Shown: positions 12,979 through 26,277 of the stretch, one piece after another
Position numbering within the stretch: the first letter of the stretch is position 1
How the letters are laid out: each line of letters starts with the position of its first letter
DNA from: Membranipora membranacea
Lineage: Eukaryota > Bryozoa > Gymnolaemata > Cheilostomatida > Membraniporidae
Direction: 5' to 3'
DNA: 64,000 nucleotides
Assembly (NCBI GenBank): GCA_914767715.1
Contig: OU612065.1
Coordinates: 7,998,001 to 8,062,000, forward strand
Made by a program: the position numbers and the translations under genes
Notes under the pieces: model-generated
What the model was told of the DNA's origin: nothing
The model's database searches: none
The model's input: the letters and a program-made list of their open reading frames with translations, nothing else

Positions 12979-15900
12979 CTAGCTCTCCTGTTTCTTGGCT
13001 GCTGGTGTTTTAGTTGGCTCTTGATATGCTTTGTTTGGTATATCTTTGTTCAGTTCATAAACCTGTGAAGTAAATTAACAACTGCAGACCTTACTTATGC
13101 TAATTTATACATGTCACCCTACCTGTAGCCAAATGCTGAATAAATATCACTGAAATCGATATCAATGGTTGATCTTGTTGACAGCAATTAGCTGGAGAAT
13201 CGACATGGCGTCGTACTGGTACCTGGTTTTGATAAATTTGAATATTTTTACAAGCTCTTCATGGCAACTCACATTGGTTTGAGTGCTACTTTACCTCTCT
13301 GACAAGAACTTATTTTGTTCAGAGTTATGCCAGTTGAGCTACTCAAAAAATTTGAATATATGGGCCTCATTTATTTTCTGCATGTGACAGTACGATTAGG
13401 AGTCAGTAAGCTTGAACAGTTGAGGCCTGACAGTGAGAAAAGTAAAAGGCCAAACGAGTTTTATACAGCTTGTAGGGGCACCAGTACTAGTTTTTCTTTC
13501 AGTCGCACATCAGTTATAATGGATGAGGTAAGACAATATCCTGATATGACGTTACAGTAAATTGGCAATCAAGTTTGCTCATGAGGACAACATGAGATGA
13601 GTGAAACCTCATACCTGTATATAACTCTCAGATAGGGGAATCATCTGAGGCAGTCTGTCCATAACGTGTAGATCCTGCATCTCAAACCATTTACTGCTGC
13701 CCTGTAAAGAATAAAGCAAACATAATGCAATCAGACACAATTTTCCATACGTTTCCATACTTTCATGTTGATAAATGGTGAAAATCATGTATATACAGTT
13801 AAAAATTACATGAGCGCATTGTGACTTGCTTTGGTCTGGCCGTAGTGGGTTCCAGCCACCAAGTGTGACTCATGAAAGTCTCTCAAGTCCTCAATTATGG
13901 GTACACTCGTTGAATCTGGATGCTGGTCACCCAAATATTACGGCTCAATCATTTTAATACAAGCAATTCTATAATCAGATGTCAGCAAAACCATAATTTT
14001 ATGAATTTTGAAGAAGGATCACTTATTGGTTTATTAGCATGTAATTTTACAATATCCCCGAAACTGTTTCAACCACATTGAATTCAATCTGAACATCACT
14101 TTATCTGAGCACGTAATTAGGTAAAATAGCAAAATTATACTTGAGCTAATAACCATGCCTGGAGTATGAGTTTGGCCCTGCTTGTCTAAAATCAAGCCCA
14201 TTATATTATTACTTCAAAAATGTGTCTGAAGATCTTGATTAATAGAAAACGGTATTGCCATGAACACCAGCCATTTATTGTACATTTTTGGTGTAGTTAC
14301 AAGGAGCGATATTACATAAGTGACATCCCCTACAATGTGCTTCAACTGTAGAGTTGAGCATAAGAGACCAATATCAGCAGAAAGAAAAAACTACCACTTG
14401 TGAGGTGTCATTTATGTCAGCATATGGATTTGAGTATGAGGTGTGTCCGTGTTAGGTTTATAACACTCCCCATTAGACAGGGGAGGCTAACCAATAGGAT
14501 ATAACATTGTACATTCCAAATGTCTCTATGTACAATCAGCTATGCAACATGCATCATAAGAAAATAATATAGTGCAATGTATTGACGTTGGTAGTAACAA
14601 GGTTGGTAGCAAGCGTTTACAAGTTTATGAGAACCTCTTGATTGTTCAGTTCATCAGAACACACTACGAGAGAATGGAAATAATATCGGCAGTGATAACA
14701 CACCTGGATGAAACTAGTTTGAGCCCCCATATTCTTGCCCCTCTGCCCGACGCCCCCCTGCCCGACGACCCCCGGCCGTGGTTCAAATAAAGCCTGAGTG
14801 TTGATGCACATGAACATGGCCAGATAATGCTTCAATCAATTTAAGTCAAAGAAGTCATCATTACACAAAAACTCAAGCAAAAGATGCAACAATGTCGGTC
14901 ATCAAACAAACAAAAAAGCACTCATCTTTGCTCAATATCATCTTTCTAATTTTGAGGAAAACTATCTCCATAATAACTACTGTTTGCTTTTGCTTAGAAA
15001 CAAAAACCAAACTATTTTTGGGATATTTTAATAAACAAAGAGGGAGATGATTTTTGTAAACATTGGTCAACCACCATCACAACAAATTTGTATAAGAATA
15101 TTTATTTTGATGATCACAGCTAGACATACACTGTCTGTCTAACAATAAAGAAATCATATTTGTATCACATTTTTCTAACACAAAATCCTCTCTCTTTTTG
15201 CACCAAGAACTGTAGCGAGTAAGATTCTACTCAATTAATTTCTTTAACATTTTGGATGGGTAAGTCTGCAACAATGAAATGTTTCAGACCAATTATGGAC
15301 TATGGCCGATTATGAGCATGTGTGCAAGGGTAATTTCATTACTAAACTACAGGCAAGAGATGAGTTAATAATGTGATGACAATGACTATAATTAGTAGCA
15401 ATTAGGCAACAAAACAACATCCAACAAATTTTGTCTCTGCACTGGAGTGAAAATTGGGCTATCATACAAGGTCAATCAAAATTAACAGTCAGGAAATGCA
15501 AGGTAATTACTCTTCTAATCAATAATGCCCAATTAATATTTAAAAGTTTCCCTGAGTGCCGGTAGTGAGAAGAAAAGACAGCTGGTGACACCAGACTGAC
15601 ACCTCGTCAGATGCACACAAACATGACAAGTGTATGTATACCTACATTTACTACAAGTGATGTTAAAACGACATCAACCCAATTTACATATCGCAAAATT
15701 CATATTCTATGCCAGTAGAGAATCATCCACCCCCGATAGGCCTCCGATTTTCAGTAACATATACATCATCATCATACTCATATTATTTCACTGACCTTAT
15801 GTAGTACATGAGCGAGATATACACCTGACTTAGGCTCACCATCATGTACTATATTAGACAACATATCGTAGTGTGTGTATTTGTGTCTCTTCTTGGCTTC

Positions 15901-18900
15901 ATCTGATAACAGCTCTCCGAAATCGACATTCCTAAAAGTCAAATACTTTAATCAGTATCCTTTTGCATTGAGAAGACAAACCCCAAAAGTTAATATTTCA
16001 AAATGAGCACATCGGTCATATATGCCAGCTTTCAGCATTTGACAAGAGAACGCGTATGATGATGATTCGCTTACATCATTATTCCTATCCGATGGAACAC
16101 TAGAAATATAAAGGTATGTTCTTACTTGATAGGGAAGTTGACAATTGTGTGGTTCTTTTCATGAACAAACTGGTTCTTAGTGAAGCGCTAGAAGGGATAA
16201 AAAAAAGTATATCAACCCATTAACATGGTAAAACAACCTGAGGATTACCTGATGGAGGTTTCAGTCAACTGCAATGTTGAGCAAATGTCTGTGATAGCAA
16301 ATCCCCATCATTTCATTGTAATAATAATTGTAATAAAGTAGTCAATAGTCATACTCCGCAGTTTTTGAAGTCTTATTTTAAATAATGAGAGGTTATAAGA
16401 TACAACCAGATGATAATTATATGATCGATATTCAAAAATTGATGTGGCAACTGAATTCACCTTAATGAAGACAATGATATAAGGCGGTAGTTTGGTTATC
16501 TCAAATTTCTTCATCGTTGAGTCTTTGTACGTTTTGTATTCCTTCTCAGTGACTCCATTGAACTTAGCTAGAATGCTACCGAGAGGCACCTTTGAGAAGT
16601 CAATAACAAATTTGATCAAGATAGATGCATTTATATGAATGATGGCATATAAAAGCCTGTTTTGTTTCAAACACTATGGAGTTGTCGATATAAAGTAATG
16701 AGAGCACAACTCTTGAATTACAAGATGAGAGAGAGATACAACATACAGCGGTGCGCGTACCACTGCACAACACACAGGTCTAAGTAAATTGACACTGGCA
16801 TTTTGCATATTAGAATTACGATGTTTACCTGTGGAATTATGTTTTCCTTTAGCTCATCGGGATAGAGAGGCATGGGCGGCAAATCACAGGTGAGATATAA
16901 GAACTGTGTGTCTATCACTTTCTCATCATATTCTCCCAGTTTCTGAAGTCTGTTACGCTCCGCCTCTGGCACATCTGGAGTGGGGATCTTACGAGACCTT
17001 ACGGTCATCTTTCCTGATCACAATCAACATTTGAATAAGTGCATATAAAAACTTATATATACTCAAAAGGAGCTCAACGTCTTCCAATCAGTATTACTAT
17101 GGTTTGTTGCGTGTAGCTATAAAAGGAAAATTTTGTGGGATTAAAAGGATTTTATACTTCCACCCTAATTCCACTCATCCTGTAGCTTCAAAAGACTTGA
17201 TTACTGATACTATTATCATAAGGTCTATGGATGCCTTGAAAGACTAAATAGTAATAAATCATTATTACTTAGTCTAAAGCTGTAGCTCCACGAGACGATG
17301 TAATCACAGGCCGATGGCATGTCTAGACATGCTCAGCCGATCTCACACTGCTATACAGGCCTATGAGTTAGTACACGATGGTCTAGTGAGTCATAGTGGG
17401 TTCATAAATCAGGTGCCTAGATTGACCAATGAACTCCCTCAGTTCAATCGATTGACCAATGATATTTAATGGGCGTGTTAACAAATGACCGGATATAGAT
17501 GTCATATTAAATCCGGGTCTTTATCACTTTGAATCTTCACCAAATAAAATTTCAGTCTTCTGTAAAATTGATTTTCCTATGCTATACTATGGATGTCATG
17601 TCAGGACAGCTTCCATTTCCAAGTGATACAGCTATTACCTTCCATATTTTCACTACAGCACCACTCCTATCTTTGTAGTTATGGTCTTTTTTATCATAAA
17701 TAGGAGGATGCGATTTTACTACAGATATTATCAACTCCTCCATTTTTGATAGCCTGTCACGATTTGATAGATGATGTGTTTAACCGCGTAATTATTGAAG
17801 CAAGCAATCAACAACCAATCAGCATAGAGGATCATCCAGATCACGGGCAAAAGACCAACAAGTTCGATGTCCACTTAACACGAGTAATCACTCGTGCAGA
17901 TCCACCGATTAACCACTCGTGACCCCAAATCGATGTAAAAATCGTCTCGTGTAGCTACACCTAAGGGTGCCTCATATATTTAAAAATGATGTGCAATGAA
18001 AAGAAAATTCATTGTTGCAAGTTGTAGATACATTGTTCTTGTCAATATTATAGACGTTATCTAAATATCTTTGATGTTTTATAAAGGTATATCATTGTGC
18101 ACTCTACTAACCTCTGAAAGTCTGGTTGATGATACTACTGCTCAGTTTCTTACCACCATTCAGCGCTGCATGAAGAGCATTCAGGAGCCAAGACATAAAG
18201 TCTATAGGATCACCTGTGATATGAGAAGTATAGTGATGTAACAGATTTCCTACATAATTCAACTAATCTAATTTTTTATTTGACCTGTCCTGATCTTCAG
18301 GAAGCTGTCTGAGGAAGAAAGTATGTATGTTGGTCAATTTTTTTTAATTGATGTGATCGTTGCAGACTAACCTTGTTTTGTGATCTGGAATTTCTTCTTA
18401 CTGCAAAGAACAACAGCTTGTAACATCTCATGTGGACTGACATGAGTCTTGAAGTTTCTTGGGTTCCACAGTTTACGCATAAGCTCTCCAAATCTGTGAG
18501 GCACCACCGAGAGCTGATCACCAGGTGGTCTTTTTATCGACTTGTAGTTTTCTTCTCTCATAAAGTAATTACGCACAGGAGTCACATGCGACAGAGCCTG
18601 GAGAAAAAACGGTTTCATTTGTATGGAACTTATAATAGTTATTTTTCTAATCAACAGCGATATAGCTTCATACTTTCAATATCAACAAACAATTAAAGTG
18701 ATATATCATATATCATATATATTTTCAGTTTCTCAGGAACTACTTGTCCCATCTCAAAAATTCCTTCACTGACGTGTTGCTAGTAGTCTGACTTATGTTT
18801 AATGTAGCAAAATTTTTAAAACCGCATGTTTCTAACTTGATTAATTGTACATTACCTGAAATACATTGAAACATATAGGCAGCAATGAGCAAAATGATGC

Positions 18901-21301
18901 AGTAAATTACGTTATGCAAAAGCGTGATGAAAATCTATGCAGTATTACATGCAAAGCACATTGTGTACAACAAGGGATCACCTTTTCTGGGTGATTGTTT
19001 AGCATCGAATGAGAAATGTTTATGCTCATAACTTCTCTACTATTGAATTTATCATCAAACGCCACGACCAAAAACCTCGGAAATACTCTCTAGTTTGATG
19101 GAAGCTGGTGTGTATAACATGTTTTTAAACCTATTTTCAGTTTTTTGGCTGGAGAGGAGTGCATGTTTTGGACCAAATAAAGCTAATTAAGCCACAAAAA
19201 TCCAAATATCTCAAGATGTAAAGCCATAATCAATAATCGCTTCGATCAAAATCTAGACAATTTCCTGCTGTTCATCATGCTGACAACAAATTTGACTGAC
19301 ATCTTTCTGAATTTTGGCTGGAAAATTTTGACCTAAATTAGTGGAATTTTGGGTTATTATCTGTTACAGTTGTGACAACCAGGATCTGAAAGCTGGTAAG
19401 ATTATTGATGGAAGTGACAGTACAAGACCAAAATGCTATAATAAATTGGAATTTTTAGATTCTGCATTATTGGGGTCCCATGTAATGAGGGGTCAGAAAT
19501 GGCCCTATTACTGTTGTAAAAATCAATTTCAAGTCTCGAAGACAGGAGGCCTAAAAGATAAAGTTTCACTAAAATGTCACTCCTCCAGTTAGTGCCATGC
19601 CTCCTCTATTTGGTGAAAGCTAATTAAATTCCTCAAAAACAATGCACAGAGGGTTCAATTTAAAAAGGGCACTTTTTGCCCAAAACAAACTTCCAGAGGT
19701 CACTGATTCAAAGTCAAATATTTGGGAGGTTTCAACTGCCAAAAAAACTATTAGACATGATCACCAATACAATATTAAAATGTTTTAAAAAGCGATATGT
19801 CACGTTAAGCCCTTGAGCAACACATTTGTAATTAGAAATTCGGAAAAGTTGATTTTTATGTAGACAAACTTACATGCATTATGACATTGCAGTAATCGTT
19901 CGCTTTTATATTATTCAAGCCCACTATCCCAGCCAAGTAGGATTTACCATCAAAAGCGATGCATTGTTTACCAGAAGTATCCATCTGCCTGATCATTTCT
20001 GGCGAGAATACTGGATTCAGCACGTACTACAAGAGAACATAATATCATCACTTTATATGAACCTTGTCAATATCTCCAAAGTCATCTAGAAAGGTACATA
20101 ACCATGTCACATTGATGCAGTTATGATAAGGGCTCAAGCAAAGAACTTCCTCTGCTGTTTGGTCAATATCGTCCTGTTGTTCTTCCTGGGGGAGGGGGAG
20201 TTCATTGGCTTAAGTGTGAGGTGGATACCAAGTAATAACAAACAAACTTTGTGTAATAAGTAAGTAACTTACAATGATATCATCTAGGGATGAATCTATG
20301 ACCTCATAATTATCAGGTAAACAGTAGAACTTGTGTGTCTCAAGATTCAGAAATACATGATGTCCTTCTAATACACTATGAGTGTACGCATGAGACTTCT
20401 GTCCACGCCCCTGGAAATACTTTCCACACACTAGGCAAGCATAGCAGTTGATGTGTGAAAGAGAGATGGAGCAAAGCTTCTCAAAATCAAAGTCCAGAAC
20501 AGACCTACAACATCAAGTATCATAATTGAGAACAAATTTGTAACAGTGATCATCTCAATACACCTAAAGATGATAAGAGCATTCGGAAAAATAATAACTA
20601 GACATGACATTTCCGGTCCAATCAGAGCGTATCAGTACGGACAGAAATCATAAGATTCGCAGTATTTGCTGGGATCTAATTGGTGCTATCATATTACATA
20701 GCTTACCTGTTGATTGTGTCTAAATAGGGACATTGTCGACTGCGAGGATCAATTGCCCCTTGATCTATACGCTTTGGACCTGACACTGCAAACAGACAAA
20801 GAAGGCTAGTCAATATCATTCATTCAGACCAACAAAATATAACTGAGGTAAGTACTGAATTATTTACAAGCGGGAGTTTTTGCATTCATTACCCAAAAGT
20901 ATCAGCGTAGACATGAAACAGCTATTATACCAATAGCGCTTCATGCTGAATCCAGTTTAACTATGTGATGAGAGGTGGCCATCGCATGTCCGTGATGTGG
21001 CAAGGAAATTGAGCTTCAATTTTATACCAGGTTATACTGCATTGGCTGAGTTCATAGATACAGCAGAGAGAGTACCTCAAGTTGACAGTGGGTAAAGCAA
21101 CACCCTGAATTTAGACTTAAGCCGAGTAGCACTCATTGACTAGATACCAATACTTTTCCATTCGCGCAACAACAGATTGCCTCGTGGCTGTACTTAAATC
21201 TTACCACTTTCATCCAAGTCTGCAGAAATTTTTCTCTTCAACTGTGTGGAGGTTTCTTTAGTGTCGTCCATTAGTGAGGAGGTTTCTTTTATATCTGCCA
21301 T
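12979..21301 (-). CDS. USP39: USP39 / Sad1: inactive ubiquitin-hydrolase-like tri-snRNP splicing factor
   Basis: Twelve exons join in phase to 523 residues (human USP39 has 565): 21205-21301, 20707-20785, 20273-20504, 19874-20026, 18372-18597, 18112-18213, 16829-17013, 16461-16589, 16126-16187, 15796-15931, 13615-13701, 12979-13062. The protein acts in the nucleus in U4/U6.U5 tri-snRNP assembly. Residues about 50-122 form the zinc-finger UBP domain (C70, CLVCGKYFQGRG with C82 and C85, H97, H101, C120). Residues about 168-500 form the USP fold, with GIVGLNNIKANDY, KRPPGDQ, FGELMRKLWNPRNFK, SPHEMLQAVVLCSKK, ILAKFNG and KLPPYII. The catalytic cysteine position is Asp180 and the catalytic histidine position is Val459, as expected of a non-catalytic member. 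The short acidic/basic N-terminus is poorly conserved. The start at 21301 opens exon 1; the stop is TAG at 12979-12981. Confidence 0.97.
17281..17958. mobile_element. Possible TIR element in a USP39 intron
   Basis: The word GTAGCTCCACGAGACGAT near 17282 is matched in inverse orientation at about 17941-17957 (ATCGTCTCGTGTAGCTAC). The roughly 680 bases between them have no open frame, and several ACTCGTG/CACGAG words recur near the right end. This fits a decayed non-autonomous DNA transposon lying wholly in the intron between exons 6 and 7. Confidence 0.45.
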
Positions 21302-23587
21302 TTTATAAGAGATTTTTTGTCAATGACCGCATCCGCTGCAACAAAAAAAAGTCCTGATATATATCCTACTAAATTGCCTTTTCTTACGAATAAAAAAAAA
21401 TTACGGACGGCTGATTATGCAACTAGTGATCAATACCGTCGCGAGTTTCAGGATTGATGACTGCCTCCAGCAGGCATTCTCAATGCCTCCAGTCTGACAC
21501 ATTTGGTTAATTCATCAATATCAACCTAGTACTTACAAATAAACAACCACAATCAACTACATATAATATATCATGTTGGTCTACATGAGCAAAGAAGTTA
21601 ATCACATTTTATAGTGGGATGGTCATGAAATGAAGAGGCTGGTACTGGTGTTGTCAGAACTCATGTGAATGTTACCAACCCTGTCTTGACAAGCTTTGTA
21701 CAAAACAAGTGGCATATTTCAGACAGTATACCCAGAGTTCATTGGTTCAACTGAGTAGCAGGGTTGTATCATTATTATTCATAACTTTATTAAGATAAAA
21801 AACAAGTGTCGGGTCTGGACTGGTATTTTGATATGCTATGTTTAGTATGGTTTGCGGAGGTTGATTCCTTTTGAAATCAGTCACAATGACTCATGCTCAA
21901 CCGTAACAATGTACTAGGACATGCCCATAACTTTTTGGTTTTTGTGCATTATGATTAAATGGGCATGTAACAACAACACTTTATTTTTGCGTTTCAGAGG
22001 CAAATATTTTATGCTTATTATTTATATTATTTATAGATTTTCTATGCCTGAAAGTTGATTAACTGTGTCTATAAATGTTATTTTTTCCATGAGTCTACTG
22101 CAGACGCTGACTTCAGATTCAACACTGATCAACGCTAGACCCGAACAATCAAAGCTACACTTCCATCTTATGCTTTTCCCGAAAGGCGCGTCGGAGTAAC
22201 CTGAAGAGAGAGACGAGAGTCACTACCAATGCTTTGGTTATTCAAGGGCATGGTCTCCCCTTGGGTTATGGGATGTAAAACGGGCATGGTGTATAAATCC
22301 CTTTGCTGTAGCAAGGGGTTACTCCTTGGCTGTAGGTAGTAATCCCCATCTTTCTTTTTGAATGGAGAGCAGAGAAGAAGGTGGATGAAAATCACAACAG
22401 GTAAAAATACTAACGATTCTATGGATCGTCTCCATACTGACTCTCGTGATCTGACTGGGCATGTAGATCACTGATAAACTAGGCTATCATTACCACAAAG
22501 AGAATGTCGTATCTAAGTATGTATCATGTGTGACTTGAATTTGCGCATGTGCAAGAACAATGAGTTTAGTCTGGGTTCTAATTGCAATTTTGATCTGGGG
22601 AGATAGGACACCCCCTGCATAAATTGCCAGTCAAATTTAGCTAATAGTGACAATAGAAGATAACTCTTTCTAAAAATTCCGCACGCATTTGAGAGTGTGC
22701 CACCAGAGCAGGTAGCCAATCAGATGGCTTCGGAATTCCGAGGCTCAATTTTGCAGAGATCAGCTCATGCCCAGAGCTGAGCATGCGCAGAATGGATCGT
22801 CTCCAATCATGGTGGCTTGATCTCAGACTAAGATGTTGCTATAAAACAGCAAAGTGTATCAATTGTGATATCTGTTAAAAAGCAAGAAACAATTACATGA
22901 CCAAAAAAGTCTTTTTTTGGGGAAAAGTAATAATGCATTATCATTTATTAAGTGAATTTACTTATTTAGAAAAAAGCAAGAAAAATAAGGATGAAAAATT
23001 TTAATACTGCCTGGCCACGTACTTACAGACAAAGTAAAGATCAGAGCTAATATATCAATAGAGCTTCGAAACTGGGGCGTGGTCTGGGCGTGTACTATAT
23101 TATGACCTGAAAAAATAGCACTGTACACTAACTAATGTCAAAATATGACTCGCTTAGCAAATCTGGTGTATGTTATCTATAGAAATTTAACTATGAAGAC
23201 AATCTGATTCTAACTACGACAACAATGTGAGAAAGGAGTTGGATGAGTTGATGTGAGTACAATGGTGTTTGAGTTTCAGATGACAAAGTTATTTAGGCAA
23301 GAAGTAATGTACTGTAATTCTGGCCTAAATAACTAAGTACATGCTAATACCATAGTAGTAAGAAAGATGAAAAGTGAGGAGTTATTTTATATTTATTTAG
23401 AGGGACTCTCACGGTGTAATTCCGTCACAACCGTCTCAGTCTGCTGGAACAGGGAGGTTGGAAGCACAACTTTCTGTAGTACAGTTGAATCAACTCCAGT
23501 TGTTTAGGCCTTGACCACCTGGGCATTCAACCACTGGACTTGCACCAAAGACAGATGGCCTGTGGTTGGAAGCATAATCTAGCGAAG
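21302..23587. other. Intergenic, upstream of USP39
   Basis: This contains the USP39 5' flank, one weak exon candidate near 22.2-22.5 kb, and a degenerate copy of the AAGCTTTGT/CTGTCTTGACAAG word near 21685 that recurs in the 23.6-kb hairpin. No other gene could be supported. Confidence 0.45.
22168..22480 (-). CDS. Candidate last exon: membrane segment plus short cytoplasmic tail (unrecognised)
   Basis: An open minus-strand frame reads a hydrophobic stretch (SLVFLPVVIFIHLLLC), then PFKKKDGDYYLQPR and a polar tail ending SGKA and a stop. A hydrophobic helix followed directly by KKK looks like a stop-transfer segment. No homologue is recognised, no upstream exon could be tied to it, and possible acceptor sites upstream are only fair. 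It may be a chance open frame. Confidence 0.22.
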
Positions 23588-23662
23588 TAGCCTGTCTTGA
23601 CAAGCTTTATTCGGTGGGGACCCCCCCCCCCCCCACCGAACAAAGCTTGTCAAGACAGGCTA
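23588..23662. mobile_element. 75-bp hairpin MITE with poly-C loop
   Basis: The left arm TAGCCTGTCTTGACAAGC is mirrored on the right by GCTTGTCAAGACAGGCTA. The arms continue through TTCGGTGGGG and its complement to a loop holding a run of 15 C. TA dinucleotides at both tips suggest a TA target duplication. The same arm word occurs at about 21685 and 48940, so it is a family. Confidence 0.7.
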
Positions 23663-23724
23663 AGTCTAGAGCTGCATATGACCAGAAAAGAAGACTATAA
23701 ATTTTATTCCTTATTTCTCTCTAG

Positions 23725-24625
23725 GCACTCTGGATCTGTTGCAAATGAACTCGAGAATGCGGCGAGATATTCGGCTACCATAGAATTAATACATATGTCC
23801 AATACCAATGATGATTTCTATGTGCTGAACATCCGATACAGGTCTGAGGGATGGAACTCAAGAAACAAGTCCAAGATGCCGCATAGAATCTCCTACAGAT
23901 TAGCGATTCAAGGTAGGAGTTATTTCTTACAAATATGACAGACTAATCAAATATTTCAATGTTTTTATCGACACGCCAGGTTTTTCCTAGGCATGGAAAT
24001 CCAACAAGCGCTTTAAAGTTACAGATTAGAAATCTAAATCATAGCTTTAATACATAAAACATAGTATTTCTCTGATGTTACAGTTCATCGAAGACTTTCT
24101 TGACTGGCTAACTCAATTGGAGGACGAAGTAAATGGTGTCGACATCACGGATGCAGAAAGGTCAAAATGTCTGCTTTGCATTCAGACAAGAATCAGCTGG
24201 AGAATCACTTGTAAGTACACTTTACAATGTGATGCAAAATCTGTGATATTGATCAAGATTGTGGAAATCAAGATCTACATAGAATGCCATTTTGCACATA
24301 CTTCTTCTCACCTAGCCGGCTGTATCCTTAGCACATACTATATTAGGCTAAATTCAAGTCTAGCTCAACATCTTTACTGTATTATAGACTCCCACCTCAA
24401 ATAACCAAGATTAAGTGTGAGCTATCATTACGTCATTATAATATTCCTACAGGTCACTCCTTCTTAGCGCTCACTAAGGAGTTTTTGACTGAGAAAACGC
24501 TTTGTCAAGATAGCTTGAAGCAGTACTTTGGTCACCAAAGAGCCAAAACTGGCAGTAACAATGCTCCAATTATGAGCGAGTTTCTAAATACAGCCAGGAA
24601 TACTGACAGTGACACAAGAGGCTGA
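23725..24625 (+). pseudogene. C-terminal fragment of a P-element/THAP-like DNA transposase
   Basis: Segments 24084-24210 and 24453-24625 join in phase 1 across a GT-AG intron and end at TGA. They read FIEDFLDWLTQLE, then FLTEKTLCQDSLKQYFGHQR and EFLNTA. The pattern L(S/T)E.(L)CQD.LE.YFG.QR, followed by a small/polar stretch and EF..N, is the C-terminal signature of P-element/THAP9-type transposases that are abundant in sponges and cnidarians. An upstream open segment (about 23725-23912) does not join in phase to the first of these, and no THAP zinc finger or RNase-H-like core is seen, so this is a 5'-truncated or decayed copy. An AATAAA lies at about 24788. Domestication is possible but unsupported. 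Confidence 0.6.
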
Positions 24626-24935
24626 ATGTACTATATCCAAAGGGAACTACACTAAACTTTAAAAAGACACCATGGTCATCTCTGAAGAGCCAATGGAGAA
24701 AGGAAGTTGACAAAGGAAATGAGTCATGAGTTTTTGTTAACCATTGTTGGGCTGAGAATGTAAAGTATTACATAGCAAAAGTATATGAATAAAATTGCAG
24801 AAGTAAAATTACATAAAAGAGACTTAGAAAAAATTAGATACAGATTTTCCTGAAACCACAAGATCAGTTTGATTCTTTTATTGTAAACTCTGTCTAAAAA
24901 CTGGCAGAAGGATTTTTTTTCTTATTGCTGTCTAA

Positions 24936-25700
24936 TTATTGTTTACATCTATTTATAAATGCCACACACCTCACTCTGAAAAACTTTTGCACTACCTTAT
25001 GAAATAAATCAAAGGATTCAGAACTTGGTATGTTAGACCCTACTGTGAGCCACTGGTTGTGAGCCTTGTCAGAGTTCAGTATAGAGTCCATGACAAGATC
25101 TCTTACGTTGCAATTACTGCTTACATTGGAAAGAATGGCAGAAGAAAGAGAATCAAGCGCAATGAGAAATGTAGAAAGCTGGCTGATATATATGTAAGTG
25201 CACAACGATCTAGAGGCAAATAATTTCCCCCCATTAGACTAGCGAGAGAGTTCCCCCTGAGGTAGAGTTGAGTTGAGGTACTGCTTGCTTGCTCAGGATA
25301 TTTCTGTTGTGCAGCCTGCAAAAGAGACATCATATATTGGTTTGAGTAAGACTAAAGCCATTAAAACACAAATTGGTTTTATCACAAAAAAAACGTGTGG
25401 TTATGGAGACAAACTAAATTTTAACTTAAAATAAGTTAAGTAAAGTTAAATGTTGTATAGCCGACCTCTGTGCTTCAATTCATAAATTAGCCCTTCAAAA
25501 TAATGGGTTGATATTCCTAAGATCATTTTGGGTTGTTGATGTGAAAAAACTTACGGCTTGCAGCGGGTATAGTCTCCAGCCTCAAAATGTTGAGCACAAT
25601 ATGCCTTCTACTGAGCATTCCATTCACGTATGTGTTGACTAGGTCTTGCCTCCCGACAGCTTTTAACCAATTCAATCCCCTATAACATTTCATAAATAGG
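24936..25700 (-). other. Cluster of minus-strand exon candidates (unrecognised)
   Basis: Three open segments with splice-like edges lie head to tail on the minus strand. The first, about 25560-25685, reads GLNWLKAVGRQDLVNTYVNG and ends at a GTAAGT donor. The second, about 25150-25330, contains TQLYLRGNSLASLM after a good acceptor. The third, about 24945-25110, contains FHKVVQKFFRVRCVAFIN. RGNSLAS recalls the RasGAP motif LFRGNSLASK, but the phases of the first two segments do not join without a stop. This is a broken gene, a transposon remnant, or chance. Confidence 0.22.
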
Positions 25701-26277
25701 TGTGAATAATCAGGGCCACTGTACATATTAATGTTGAGCAATGATTACACAGGCTGACTTGATGGATTGTAAATTTGTAGCATTTGCTCACTACAACCTA
25801 ATAACCTTCTGTAAGTTTATCAGAATCCTCTCTAGTTGGTTTATTATTATTGTTGTATAAATAAGTAGTAGGGTCAGTGCATTGCTGTAGTAACCTGAAA
25901 TACATGGCCAAATATCATTCATTCCTATCTGTACCTATCAAACCCATTCTTGTTGAAATACACAGACAAGGGCCCAAAGAAATACCTCTCCCTCGGAGGA
26001 AGAGGGAGTTCATTGAGGGCACTGTCTGTAGACAGTTACCCCTCTGGTTGTGACAGGCGAAGGCATGGGTCATATGTCTTCAATAACCTAAAACAAAGGA
26101 TACTAACTTTGAATACCTTTGAATACCTTTGAAGACTTCGTACACTCAGGAACTAAAAGTTAAAGGAGTGCCTCATGACTAACAGTGTGTTTAATGGTTA
26201 ACGGGGGTTACAGCTGTATGCTGTTTAGTGTTGTCAGTCATCACTTTATTTCCAGCTAGACGCTGTCTTTGGATTTA

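Noticed and set aside
14700-14790. Short GC-rich proline-coding patch (CTGCCCGACG repeated)
   Set aside because: It lies in a USP39 intron, is only a two-copy tandem duplication, and offers no supported exon on either strand.
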